A DNA stretch of 32,185 nucleotides from CAYZBM01 sp964476705 (GCA_964476705.1 CAYZBM010000012.1:1-32185), one strand, 5' to 3'. Counted from the first letter of the stretch, positions 7,222-15,088 are shown. The notes: generated by a model from the letters alone, not told the origin. Translations and numbers: made by a program.

Positions 7222-8076
7222 ATGTCCAAAGAAGATTATAAGCGAGCAAAAGAAATTACTCCAGGAGAAATGTCTGGTTACCTAGAATCTTTAGCTGAAG
7301 CTATAAATTTAAAAAGTCCTAGTACTTCTTTTTCTAGTTTATCTAGATTCGCAGCTAATAATACAGACTACAAAAATATATACAGCGAACTACAAATACT
7401 CAGCTCTCATATAGAAGGAAAAGAAGAGTTTGCTCCTTTTAGAAAGGATCGTAATATTTATGGCAGAATATTATATTCTATGTACATATTATCTACACAA
7501 GAAGTATATGGTTTAGGAAAAACAAGAGTCATAGTTGATAATTTAAATATACTAGGTTTAGCCGATTCAATCGGGCATATAGCCGCAACCGATGCCTTAG
7601 GACTTTATCATCAACAAAAAGGCGATTTAAAATCAGCAGCATATAATTTTAAAAAAGCAATATCTACAAATTCAAAAGATTATTACCAAGGAGACAAAGT
7701 AAAAAATATTGCTATCTCTCATTTAATGGCTCTCCCCATAGATTTAGTAGGCAGTGATCTTATTAGCAGTGATAATAAGGATAATATAGAAAGTTGCCTT
7801 GCTAGTACTAAAGCTAAAATTTCTGATTATACAGAAGGTTATAATTACCAAATAATGTACGACGAACTAAAAAAATTAGCCACTAAAATAGAAGAAGAAA
7901 AAGAAGGCTTTAAGACTTTTAAAGATCAAGATATTCATGAAAATATAAAAACTATGATGAATAGTCTAGCTAATGATAAAAAATATAAAGTCAATCCTGA
8001 GACCCCCGTAACATGGATCACGAAAGCAAAAGTATCTAATGCTGCTGCAACTACAGATACAGATATACCCTCCTAA
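7222..8076 (+). CDS. Single-unit Sel1/TPR-like repeat protein, paralogue of 5091-6815
   Basis: Predicts 284 residues, hydrophilic, no signal peptide. Two copies of the ~37-residue module (about 51-88: YKNIYSELQILSSHIEGKEE; about 210-247: IMYDELKKLATKIEEEKEGF) flank a Sel1-like hairpin (GHIAATDALG to YNFKKAI at 118-147), and YYQGDKVK (154-161) is shared with the first protein (YYQGDSVK). A Ser/Ala/Asn-rich insert lies at 33-48. The C-terminus ends soon after the second module with a Thr/Ala-rich tail instead of the final helix pair, so it may be shortened by the junction with the ankyrin gene 3 bp downstream. Function unknown; protein binding is the likely role. Confidence 0.8.
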   Translation: MSKEDYKRAKEITPGEMSGYLESLAEAINLKSPSTSFSSLSRFAANNTDYKNIYSELQILSSHIEGKEEFAPFRKDRNIYGRILYSMYILSTQEVYGLGKTRVIVDNLNILGLADSIGHIAATDALGLYHQQKGDLKSAAYNFKKAISTNSKDYYQGDKVKNIAISHLMALPIDLVGSDLISSDNKDNIESCLASTKAKISDYTEGYNYQIMYDELKKLATKIEEEKEGFKTFKDQDIHENIKTMMNSLANDKKYKVNPETPVTWITKAKVSNAAATTDTDIPS

Positions 8077-8079
8077 TAG

Positions 8080-8544
8080 TCAACCACCAGAAATCGCGCT
8101 AATTACCGCAAGCTTTCCTTCACGCTTGGCGGTATCTAAAGCGGTTTCGCCTGAAAAGACATTACCTTTATCGCGGATATTTTTATTAATATTTTTTTCG
8201 AGTAATAATTCAGCGATTTTGCCACTATTAGTAAGATGTAATGCTGTACGATTCATGTGATCAACGGCATTAATATCCGCACCATGTTCCAGTAAAGTTT
8301 TAACCGAATCATAACAGCCTGAGGTAGCTGCAAGTAATAAACAGGTCATTTGCGTACCAGGAATGGCTACATCAACTGCCAACTCTTTAGCATTTTCTAA
8401 GGCAAATTTAAGTAATTTAATATTTCCATAATAGGCCGCAGAATGAATAAGTAACCAGCCATCATCATCTGGCATATTTAGGTTTTCCAGTGCAATACCT
8501 TCAATAGATTGTTCTATTTCTTCAATTTCGGCTACGGTTAACAT
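8080..8544 (-). CDS. Ankyrin-repeat protein
   Basis: Predicts 154 residues with four ankyrin-like units: DDGWLLIHSAAYYGNIKLLK (27-46), CLLLAATSGCYDSVKTLLEH (68-87) continuing GADINAVD, RTALHLTNSGKIAELLLEK, and a closing GETALDTAKREGKLAVISAI. There is no signal peptide. Ankyrin proteins mediate protein binding and are often secreted effectors in Rickettsiales; that role is inference here. The start is supported by a strong GGGAGG (complement of 8551-8556). It converges on the second repeat-protein gene with 3 bp between the stops. A remnant of a second copy lies at 6822-6887. Confidence 0.88.
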   Translation of the reverse strand: MLTVAEIEEIEQSIEGIALENLNMPDDDGWLLIHSAAYYGNIKLLKFALENAKELAVDVAIPGTQMTCLLLAATSGCYDSVKTLLEHGADINAVDHMNRTALHLTNSGKIAELLLEKNINKNIRDKGNVFSGETALDTAKREGKLAVISAISGG

Positions 8545-8659
8545 AAATTGCCTCCCTTTTAAAATGTAATTATCTACCCTATTTCTATTTATACACTAAC
8601 GTGACATCAGCGTAAAGAACTATAAATTCTTTTAAAACCATCTTCTGATGAAAGATACA

Positions 8660-8675
8660 TTAAGAAAAAATTAAC
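8660..8675 (+). promoter_or_regulatory. CtrA-type box upstream of the receiver gene
   Basis: TTAA (8660-8663), seven bases, TTAAC (8671-8675): a perfect match to the alphaproteobacterial CtrA site TTAA-N7-TTAAC, 55 bp before the ATG at 8731. TTAACA (8671-8676) could also serve as a -35 element with TAAAAT (8692-8697) as a -10, although the 15-bp spacing is short. Such matches arise by chance in AT-rich DNA, so confidence rests on position. Confidence 0.45.
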
Positions 8676-8730
8676 AATTATCTTGTAAGATTAAAATAGG
8701 CCTAATATTAATTAATAGGAAAATAATTAT

Positions 8731-9120
8731 ATGAATAACCACCTTAGCTGCCTTATTGTTGATGATGATCTACCTTGTCGGCTTTTGGCTATTGAGATAT
8801 TTCGTAAATTAAATATAGAAGCCCAATATGCCAGCAACGGCCTTGAAGCCATTGAAATCTGCAAGCTCCATCTACCAGATATAATAATGCTCGATTGGAT
8901 GATGCCTAAGATGAATGGTTTGCAGTTTATAAATGCCATTAAACCTATTTATTTAAAAAAGACCCCACGAATTATCATGTGTTCAGCTAAATTTGATAAT
9001 AATTTTATTAAAGAATCTATAATAGCCGGCGCTGACGAATATATCCGAAAACCCTTACATTTAGCCGATGTAGAACGGCTTATTAAGACCCATAATGACC
9101 GTTTTAGGAAATGTCTTTAA
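8731..9120 (+). CDS. Single-domain response regulator (CheY-like)
   Basis: Predicts 129 residues, one receiver domain only. The acidic residues are Asp11-13 (IVDDD), the phosphoacceptor is Asp55 in IIMLDWMMPKMNG, Ser85 sits at the switch position (IIMCSAK) and Lys107 is the conserved lysine (YIRKPLH). The stretch ASNGLEAIEI also occurs in the 3665-4060 receiver, at near-identical DNA, suggesting paralogy. No kinase gene is adjacent, so it is an orphan. A CtrA-type box upstream suggests cell-cycle-linked expression; single-domain receivers such as DivK and CpdR work in that pathway, but the sequence does not let me assign it to either. Confidence 0.9.
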   Translation: MNNHLSCLIVDDDLPCRLLAIEIFRKLNIEAQYASNGLEAIEICKLHLPDIIMLDWMMPKMNGLQFINAIKPIYLKKTPRIIMCSAKFDNNFIKESIIAGADEYIRKPLHLADVERLIKTHNDRFRKCL

Positions 9121-9260
9121 TAACAAATATTCTAATTAAGCCCCAAATAGCCTATTTCAGCTAAAAATAGCTCTTTTATTAATTTTTTAATAAAATATAG
9201 CATTTTTTTGTAGAAAAATTAATAAATTTAGTACATAAAGAACCATAAATCTTTATTTTA

Positions 9261-9306
9261 TTAAGATTCCGTTAACCTGTTTATGGTATAACTAGTGGAA
9301 TCTTAA
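9261..9306 (+). promoter_or_regulatory. CtrA-type box, extended -10 promoter and enclosing inverted repeat
   Basis: TTAA-GATTCCG-TTAAC (9261-9276) matches the CtrA consensus exactly. Just downstream, TGG before TATAAC (9284-9292) forms an extended -10. The whole is bracketed by a perfect 10-bp inverted repeat, TTAAGATTCC (9261-9270) and GGAATCTTAA (9297-9306). A weaker TTAA-N7-TTTAC follows at 9303-9318 and a TTAA-N8-TTAAC at 9324-9340. It looks like a regulated promoter for the gene at 9357, with an expected start near 9299. Confidence 0.55.
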
Positions 9307-9356
9307 GTGATTATTTACAGATTTTAAAGAAATTATTAACTAAAAAGGAAAAAGTC

Positions 9357-9680
9357 ATGTCATCTATATTAAATTTTATCAAAAATCTTCCCGAGATATG
9401 TACCTCTGGGGATAATATTACCAATGATATTAATTATATACGTAAGTCTTCAGTTCTCGTGAACGAAGCGTTACAAAAGGGGGCCTATATTATGCAAATG
9501 ACTAATGGTGATGTTCACGTAACTGAAACCAAAGTTGTTACTTATAAATATGAATGGAATAAAGAAAAAGGGCGTTTTGAAAGAGCTTCTTCTGCTTCTA
9601 GAACTAAAAAGAAAAGAATGAAAGCTGGCAATCAAAATAAGGTTGAGAAAGAAGTAAAAATTCTAGAAAGAATTGCTTAA
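9357..9680 (+). CDS. Small basic protein of unknown function
   Basis: Predicts 107 residues. Residues 1-45 form a helix-rich start (INYIRKSSVLVNEALQKGAY), 46-75 a beta-like stretch (MQMTNGDVHVTETKVVTYKYEW), and 76-107 a strongly basic tail (RTKKKRMKAGNQNKVEKEVK) suited to nucleic-acid binding. It has its own promoter region with CtrA-type boxes, a clear AAGGA Shine-Dalgarno and a strong terminator directly behind it, so it is a monocistronic gene that may be well expressed. It may belong to one of the small Rickettsiales-restricted DUF families (DUF2671 would fit the size), which I could not check. Confidence 0.75.
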   Translation: MSSILNFIKNLPEICTSGDNITNDINYIRKSSVLVNEALQKGAYIMQMTNGDVHVTETKVVTYKYEWNKEKGRFERASSASRTKKKRMKAGNQNKVEKEVKILERIA

Positions 9681-9715
9681 TATTCGGCTAAAAGTAGAAT
9701 AATTAGTCGGTTGTG

Positions 9716-9747
9716 AAAAAGTGTTTTTTATAAAAAACACTTTTTTT
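9716..9747 (+). terminator. Rho-independent terminator
   Basis: GTGTTTTTTA (9721-9730) is followed directly by its inverted copy TAAAAAACAC (9731-9740), with AAAAA before and TTTTTTT after. This is a canonical hairpin plus U-tract 35 bp behind the stop of the small basic protein gene. The A-run on the left would also allow it to work on the opposite strand. Confidence 0.85.
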
Positions 9748-9762
9748 CCAGTCGTATATGTA

Positions 9763-9879
9763 GTCTATAATACTCAGGGTAGGCCCGTCGTATTATAGAC
9801 AAATCCTGAAAAATGAACACTGGTTCATTTTTGAAGAATTTATAATCTATACGTAGGGCCTACCCTGAGTATAGATTAT
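9763..9879. repeat. Palindromic element: three hairpins with complementary outer loops
   Basis: Hairpin 1: GTCTATAATAC (9763-9773) with GTATTATAGAC (9790-9800), an 11-bp perfect stem. Hairpin 2: AAAAATGAAC (9809-9818) with GTTCATTTTT (9823-9832), a 10-bp stem and ACTG loop. Hairpin 3: ATAATCTATAC (9842-9852) with GTATAGATTAT (9869-9879), an 11-bp perfect stem. The loops of 1 and 3 are complementary: TCAGGGTAGGCCC (9774-9786) against GGGCCTACCCTGA (9856-9868). Counting the adjoining stem bases the match is 17 bp (9770-9786 with 9856-9872). The element can therefore fold as three hairpins with a loop-loop contact, or as one long stem around hairpin 2. The loops are much more GC-rich than the surroundings. 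It resembles Rickettsia palindromic elements in kind, but I recognise no family. Confidence 0.85.
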
Positions 9880-9945
9880 TCATTATTGTACTTTAAAAAA
9901 TATCGTAAGATGTTTTTTCACGGGCAACTAATTAACATCATAGTG

Positions 9946-9984
9946 AAACGGCCAAAACTTAAATGTCTGGCCGTTTTATTTTTT
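9946..9984 (+). terminator. Rho-independent terminator-like hairpin
   Basis: AAACGGCCA (9946-9954) pairs with TGGCCGTTT (9968-9976) around a 13-base loop and is followed by TATTTTTT. The T-rich side faces the plus direction, so it stops plus-strand transcription heading into the acyl-CoA dehydrogenase gene. In the minus direction the flank is not T-rich. Confidence 0.7.
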
Positions 9985-10002
9985 CTAATAACAATTAAAG
10001 AA

Positions 10003-11676
10003 TTATCCTTCTATAATATCCGCATAAGCATAAGCAAATGGTACCATTTCTTTTAAGTAAAAATCAGCATCGCTAATCTTTTGCTCTTTATCTTGAGCTG
10101 AGAGTATTTTTGAAGTACTAGCCTTAACCTTTAGCTTTAAACATAAACTCGTTAAAACTACTATTGCTGTAAAATTAGTATAATAAGTTGCTAAATATTT
10201 AGCTTGCTCTTTATCATTATTTACTAGTTCTTTAACATGCCCTGTTACCTTTATAAATTTTTGCCAAAGTTTATTAAGCACTGAATTATTTAGTTCAGTT
10301 ATAAATTTTTCCCACTCAACTATAAAATTATTTATAACCTGACCATTTTTTAAATTTAGTTTACGCATAACTAAATCTTGGGCCTGAATACCATTAGTTC
10401 CTTCATAAATCATAGTAATTCTGATATCTCTTAAAGCTTGCGCAACTACTACTTCTTCTGAATAACCCATGCCGCCAAATATTTGTATGGCTTCAGAACA
10501 AATTTCAAAGCCTGTATTAGTTGCATAAAATTTAATAACCGGAATTAAAAAAGCCACCAAATCTTCAGCTAATTCTTTCGTAACTGGATTATCGCTATTT
10601 TTACTAATATCAATTTGTTTCGCTATATATAAAGACAAAGCCCTTAAAGAGCTAATTTGACTACTACATTTACTTAACATTCTTTTAACATCGGGATGGT
10701 TTTTAATTGGTGTTTTAAATTGCACTCTTTCATCTGCGTATAAAGCTGCTTGCTTATAAGCATAATCTGCGACCCCTATTGCCTCTAATGCTACTGAAAG
10801 CCGTGCATTATTCATCATGGTAAACATGTATTTTAGGCCTTCATTTTCTTTGCCTACTAAATAACCTATACAATTATTATTTTCACCAAATCCCATAATA
10901 CAAGTAGGTGACGCATGAATACCGAGTTTATGTTCAATACCTAAAGCTTTTACATCATTACGAATATTACCGTCTAAAAATTTAGGTACTATAAATAAGG
11001 ATATCCCCGCAACTCCAGATTCTGCACCAACAACTCGAGCTAAAACCATATGGATAATATTTTCAGTTAAATTATGTTCGCCATAAGTAATAAAGATTTT
11101 TTGGCCAGATATTAAATAATGATCATCTTTTTTAACCGCAGAAGTTTTAATAGCGCCTAAGTCAGAGCCAGCACCAGTTTCAGTTAAGCACATGGTTCCT
11201 GTCCAATTACCAGAAATCATATTAGGTAAATATTTTTGCTGTTGCGCCAAACTAGCATGAGCTAAAATTAGTTCCACAGCCCCATTAGTAAGTAAGGGAC
11301 ATAGACCAAAAGCCATATTAGCGCCATAAACCATTTCACTGATTGCCGTATAGGCAAAAAATGGCAAACCCTGCCCGCCAAATTCAGTTGGTGCGACCAG
11401 TGAATTCCAGCCATTATTGCTAAAATCACGATAAGCCTTAATAAATTCTGCGGGCATTTCAACCTGACCATTTACATATTTAGCCGGATTCCTATCCCCT
11501 ATTTTATTTAAGGATGCTAATTCTTTACCAACAAATTTGCCTGCTTCTTCTAAAACGCTATATATTAGATCTGCTGAAAAATCATTATATTTTGAGTATT
11601 TTAGCACATCCGCAATTAAAATCACTTCCTCTAAAAGAAATCTTACCTCATTAATTGGGGCAATATAGTCACTCAT
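10003..11676 (-). CDS. Acyl-CoA dehydrogenase (long, C-terminally extended type)
   Basis: Predicts 557 residues. The central flavin domain has MCLTETGAGSDLGAIKT (162-178) and the C-terminal helical domain has the active-site motif MIYEGTNGIQAQD, with Glu425 as the expected catalytic base. About 115 residues follow, as in the ~590-residue alphaproteobacterial group that includes DmdC-type enzymes. It should oxidise an acyl-CoA to the trans-2-enoyl-CoA with FAD, passing electrons to ETF. Chain length cannot be read, and no other beta-oxidation gene is in the window. Start supported by GGAGAAG just upstream. The N-terminus is a little shorter than usual for the group. Confidence 0.92.
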   Translation of the reverse strand: MSDYIAPINEVRFLLEEVILIADVLKYSKYNDFSADLIYSVLEEAGKFVGKELASLNKIGDRNPAKYVNGQVEMPAEFIKAYRDFSNNGWNSLVAPTEFGGQGLPFFAYTAISEMVYGANMAFGLCPLLTNGAVELILAHASLAQQQKYLPNMISGNWTGTMCLTETGAGSDLGAIKTSAVKKDDHYLISGQKIFITYGEHNLTENIIHMVLARVVGAESGVAGISLFIVPKFLDGNIRNDVKALGIEHKLGIHASPTCIMGFGENNNCIGYLVGKENEGLKYMFTMMNNARLSVALEAIGVADYAYKQAALYADERVQFKTPIKNHPDVKRMLSKCSSQISSLRALSLYIAKQIDISKNSDNPVTKELAEDLVAFLIPVIKFYATNTGFEICSEAIQIFGGMGYSEEVVVAQALRDIRITMIYEGTNGIQAQDLVMRKLNLKNGQVINNFIVEWEKFITELNNSVLNKLWQKFIKVTGHVKELVNNDKEQAKYLATYYTNFTAIVVLTSLCLKLKVKASTSKILSAQDKEQKISDADFYLKEMVPFAYAYADIIEG

Positions 11677-11766
11677 TTTTTCTTCTCCAATTTTTTAACA
11701 TTTTTATAAAATATTATTGCCTAAAAGCAAAATCTAACTATATTCCAAGCAGATTATAGTAGATCT

Positions 11767-11819
11767 AGCAGATCGTTGATCTGCTGTCTATGGTGCTAGA
11801 TCCCGGACTAAATCCGGGA
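11767..11819. repeat. Two hairpin palindromes in the argG upstream region
   Basis: AGCAGATC (11767-11774) with GATCTGCT (11778-11785) around a 3-base loop, and TCCCGGA (11801-11807) with TCCGGGA (11813-11819) around a 5-base loop. The second is GC-rich against an AT-rich background and looks like a dispersed palindromic repeat unit. It opens a false in-frame N-terminal extension of argG (from 11790). No T-run follows, so it is not a classical terminator. Its closeness to the argG start (40 bp) means it will be in or near the leader. Confidence 0.65.
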
Positions 11820-11858
11820 CATGTTTATTCTTTATCTTTGTACGGGTTTATAAGTATC

Positions 11859-13070
11859 ATGAAAAATAATATTAAAAAAGTAGTTCTTGCTTATTCAGGT
11901 GGTTTAGATACTTCGGTTATTTTATGTTGGCTAAAAGAGGTTTACAATTGTGAAGTTGTAACATTCACCGCGGATATTGGTCAAGGTGAAGAAATTGAAC
12001 CGGCTCGCGAAAAAGCTAAAAAATTTGGCATCAAAGAAATTTACATTGAAGACTTAAGGGAAGAATTTGTTAAAGATTATGTATTCCCAATGTTTAGAGC
12101 TAATACTGTTTATGAAGGTGAGTATTTACTTGGTACTTCAATTGCAAGGCCACTAATTGCAAAAAGACAAATTGAAATTGCTAAAGAAGTAGGAGCCGAT
12201 GCCGTATCACATGGTGCAACTGGCAAAGGTAATGATCAAGTTAGATTTGAATTAGGTTATTATGCTTTAAACCCTAATATTAAAGTAATTGCTCCATGGC
12301 GGGAATGGGATTTGAATTCAAGAACTAGCTTAATTAAATATGCTGAAAGTAAAGGTATGATGATTCCTACAGATAAACGTGGCGAATCACCTTATTCTAT
12401 GGACGCTAATCTTTTACATATTTCTTACGAAGGAAAAATATTAGAAGATCCATGGACAAAAGCCGATGAAGATATGTTCAGAAGATCAGTTGCGGTAGAG
12501 CAAGCTCCAGACAAAGCTGATTACATAGAAATAGAATTTAACAATGGCGATCCTACCCATATAAATGGCACAAAATTATCTCCAGCTAACTTGCTTGCCA
12601 AATTAAATGAATTAGGCGGCAAACATGGTATTGGTAGATTAGACCTTGTTGAAAATCGTTATGTTGGCATGAAGTCCCGTGGAGTATATGAAACTCCAGG
12701 CGGTACAATATTATTAAAAGCGCACAGAGCTATTGAAAGTATAACCTTAGATAAAGCATCAGCCCATCTTAAAGATGAATTAATGCCAAAATATGCCGAG
12801 CTAATTTATAACGGTTATTGGTTTAGTCCGGAGCGCGAAATGTTGCAAGCAGCTATAGATTATTCCCAAAATAAAGTGTCTGGGCTAGTACGCTTAAAAT
12901 TATATAAAGGAACAGCAACAGTTGAAGGTAGAAAATCAGCTTATAGTTTGTATAATCAAAATATTGTAACTTTTGAAGAAGATGTAGTTTATGATCAAAA
13001 GGATGCTGCTGGTTTTATCAAACTTAATGCGTTAAGAATAAAATTAAAAGCACAACGGGATCTCACCTAA
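11859..13070 (+). CDS. argG: Argininosuccinate synthase ArgG
   Basis: Predicts 403 residues from the ATG at 11859. This start is chosen over the in-frame ATG at 11790 because the protein then begins MKNNIKKVVLAYSGGLDTSV like other ArgG proteins, and the extra 23 codons lie in a palindromic repeat. The P-loop AYSGGLDTS is near the N-terminus, and the nucleotide/substrate motifs HGATGKGNDQVRFE and SPYSMDANLLH follow. The enzyme joins citrulline and aspartate with ATP to argininosuccinate. No argH or other arginine gene is in the window; the gene may provide an incomplete pathway or be completed elsewhere. Typical Rickettsia lack it, while Anaplasmataceae have arginine genes. It precedes cstA by 14 bp, so co-transcription is possible. 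Confidence 0.95.
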   Translation: MKNNIKKVVLAYSGGLDTSVILCWLKEVYNCEVVTFTADIGQGEEIEPAREKAKKFGIKEIYIEDLREEFVKDYVFPMFRANTVYEGEYLLGTSIARPLIAKRQIEIAKEVGADAVSHGATGKGNDQVRFELGYYALNPNIKVIAPWREWDLNSRTSLIKYAESKGMMIPTDKRGESPYSMDANLLHISYEGKILEDPWTKADEDMFRRSVAVEQAPDKADYIEIEFNNGDPTHINGTKLSPANLLAKLNELGGKHGIGRLDLVENRYVGMKSRGVYETPGGTILLKAHRAIESITLDKASAHLKDELMPKYAELIYNGYWFSPEREMLQAAIDYSQNKVSGLVRLKLYKGTATVEGRKSAYSLYNQNIVTFEEDVVYDQKDAAGFIKLNALRIKLKAQRDLT

Positions 13071-13084
13071 AAACAGAAAGCTAC

Positions 13085-15088
13085 ATGCTAAAAAAAATCA
13101 TCTGGATAGTTATTGCACTTATAGGAAGTTTTTCTTTTGCCTATATTGCTTCTGCCAGAGGTGAACCAATAAATAGTATTTGGCTTATTACTGCTGGTGT
13201 TTGTGTATATCTTATTGGCTACAGATTTTATAGTAATTTTATTGCCGCAAAAATTTTACTAATTGATGAAAACAGAAAAACACCAGCCGTAGAATTTAAC
13301 GATGGTAGAGATTACGTACCTACCAATAAGTGGATTGTTTTTGGCCATCATTTTGCAGCGATCGCAGGACCTGGGCCTTTAATCGGCCCTACCCTTGCTG
13401 CCCAGTTTGGTTATTTACCTGGAGTATTATGGATATTAATTGGCGCAGTTTTAGGTGGTTGCGTCCAAGATATGATAATTATGTTTTGCTCAGTACGCTT
13501 AAAGGGTAAAACTTTAGTCCACATGGCCAAAGAAGAATTAGGAAATATTGGCGGGGTTGCCGCTAGTATTGGCATAATCATGATTATGATTATCTTAATT
13601 GCGGTATTAGGGCTAGTTGTAGTTAATGCTATGAAACATAGCTCTTGGGCAACATCAACTGTTACCGCTACCATTCCTATTGCCATGTTTATTGGAATTT
13701 ATATGCGTTTTATTCGCCCAGGTAAAATATTAGAAACTTCCTTAATTGGGTTTTTTCTAATGATTGGCGCCGTGATAATAGGGCAATACATAAAAAATAT
13801 TCCTTTATTAGATTTGTGGTTTAATCAAGATGGCTTAAGTTTGGCTTATGCTATAATTTTATACGGATTTTTAGCAGCTGTAATGCCAGTATGGTTATTG
13901 CTAGCACCACGCGATTACCTTTCAACTTTTCTAAAAATTGGCACTATATTGCTAATAACCATAGCTATAATATTTTTACATCCAGAAATAAAAATGCCAG
14001 CCTTTACTAGATTTACCGATGGCACCGGCCCGATATTTGGCGGAAAAATATTTCCGTTTATGTTTATAACAATAGCTTGCGGCGCTATATCTGGATTTCA
14101 TTCACTAATTGCCTCAGGAACCACTCCAAAACTTATTGAAAATGAAAAAGACATCAGAATTATTGGCTATGGCAGCATGGCTTTAGAATCTTTTGTCGCT
14201 TTAATTGCTATTATTGCCGCAACTATTCAAGAACCTGGAGTATTTTTTGCCATCAATAGTCCAGCAGGAATTGTTGGACAAACAGCCCAAGAAGCCGTTA
14301 AAACAATTTCTTCTTGGGGATTCCCAGTAACTCAAGAAACTATGCAGCAACTAGCTAACCAAATGGGGGAAACTAGTTTATTTAGTCGTACTGGTGGCGC
14401 GCCATCCTTAGCTGTTGGTATGGCCTCAATTCTAGGCAAAGTATTTGGCGATCACTTACTAGCTATATGGTATCATTTTGCCATTATGTTTGAGGCAGTT
14501 TTTATTTTAACTACCTTAGATGCAGGGACTAGAGTTTGTCGTTTTATGCTGCAAGATGTTTTAGCGCATATTTATAAACCTCTTGGCCGTTATAATTGGT
14601 ACCCTGCCATAATTATAACCAGCTTACTTGCGGTTGGATCTTGGGGTTATTTTTTATATGCCGGGGTTATTGATCCTAATGGTGGCGTTAATATGTTATG
14701 GCCATTATTTGGTATGTCTAACCAAATTTTAGCGGCAATTGCTTTATGTATTGCCACAGTAATTATGGTTAAAAATGACAAAGCAAAATATATTTACGTA
14801 ACTTTACTCCCTATGCTTTGGCTGACTATAATTACCTCTACTGCCGCCTATCAAAGATTATTTAGTTCAGATATTAGAATCGGAACCATTGCTAACGCCA
14901 AAAATCTGGGCTTAAAATTAGCTAATATAAATAATATTAATAACCACGAAATTTTAATAACTAAACAGCTAATCTTTAATCAATATCTAGTAGCTGGCAT
15001 GACCTTATTATTTATTATAATATTATGGATAGTAATTATTGATATGCTTAAAGTGATATATGAGATTCGAAAAAATAAACATGTTTAA
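13085..15088 (+). CDS. cstA: CstA-family pyruvate/peptide transporter
   Basis: Predicts 667 residues, highly hydrophobic with about 16-18 membrane segments. The CstA signature FGHHFAAIAGPGPLIGPTLA is near residues 96-115, followed by GGCVQDMIIMF. The C-terminal half has FHSLIASGTTPKLI and LDAGTRVCRFMLQD, both typical. Family members CstA and BtsT of E. coli import pyruvate with protons, and CstA was first linked to peptide use under carbon starvation. For an intracellular bacterium, pyruvate uptake from the host would be a plausible role (inference). It overlaps ybdD, its usual small partner, by 8 bp. Confidence 0.94.
   Translation: MLKKIIWIVIALIGSFSFAYIASARGEPINSIWLITAGVCVYLIGYRFYSNFIAAKILLIDENRKTPAVEFNDGRDYVPTNKWIVFGHHFAAIAGPGPLIGPTLAAQFGYLPGVLWILIGAVLGGCVQDMIIMFCSVRLKGKTLVHMAKEELGNIGGVAASIGIIMIMIILIAVLGLVVVNAMKHSSWATSTVTATIPIAMFIGIYMRFIRPGKILETSLIGFFLMIGAVIIGQYIKNIPLLDLWFNQDGLSLAYAIILYGFLAAVMPVWLLLAPRDYLSTFLKIGTILLITIAIIFLHPEIKMPAFTRFTDGTGPIFGGKIFPFMFITIACGAISGFHSLIASGTTPKLIENEKDIRIIGYGSMALESFVALIAIIAATIQEPGVFFAINSPAGIVGQTAQEAVKTISSWGFPVTQETMQQLANQMGETSLFSRTGGAPSLAVGMASILGKVFGDHLLAIWYHFAIMFEAVFILTTLDAGTRVCRFMLQDVLAHIYKPLGRYNWYPAIIITSLLAVGSWGYFLYAGVIDPNGGVNMLWPLFGMSNQILAAIALCIATVIMVKNDKAKYIYVTLLPMLWLTIITSTAAYQRLFSSDIRIGTIANAKNLGLKLANINNINNHEILITKQLIFNQYLVAGMTLLFIIILWIVIIDMLKVIYEIRKNKHV

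Larger units (their letters stand above)
9748..10002. other. Intergenic region with palindromic element and second terminator
   Basis: The whole stretch from 9681 to 10002 (322 bp) is non-coding, between convergent genes. It contains the terminator at 9716-9747, the three-hairpin element at 9763-9879 and a further terminator at 9946-9984. Between the last two, GATGTT (9910-9915) and AACATC (9934-9939) form a weak inverted repeat. No open frame or known RNA gene was seen. Confidence 0.7.

Noticed and set aside
8039..8260. Plus-strand frame spanning the end of the second repeat gene and the ankyrin gene
   Set aside because: It is out of frame with one gene and antisense to a clear ankyrin protein; no ribosome binding site or recognisable domain.
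11268..11471. Minus-strand frame inside the acyl-CoA dehydrogenase gene
   Set aside because: Out-of-frame shadow on the same strand within conserved coding sequence.
13411..13686. Minus-strand frame inside cstA
   Set aside because: Antisense shadow of membrane-helix codons in an intact, clearly recognisable transporter gene.
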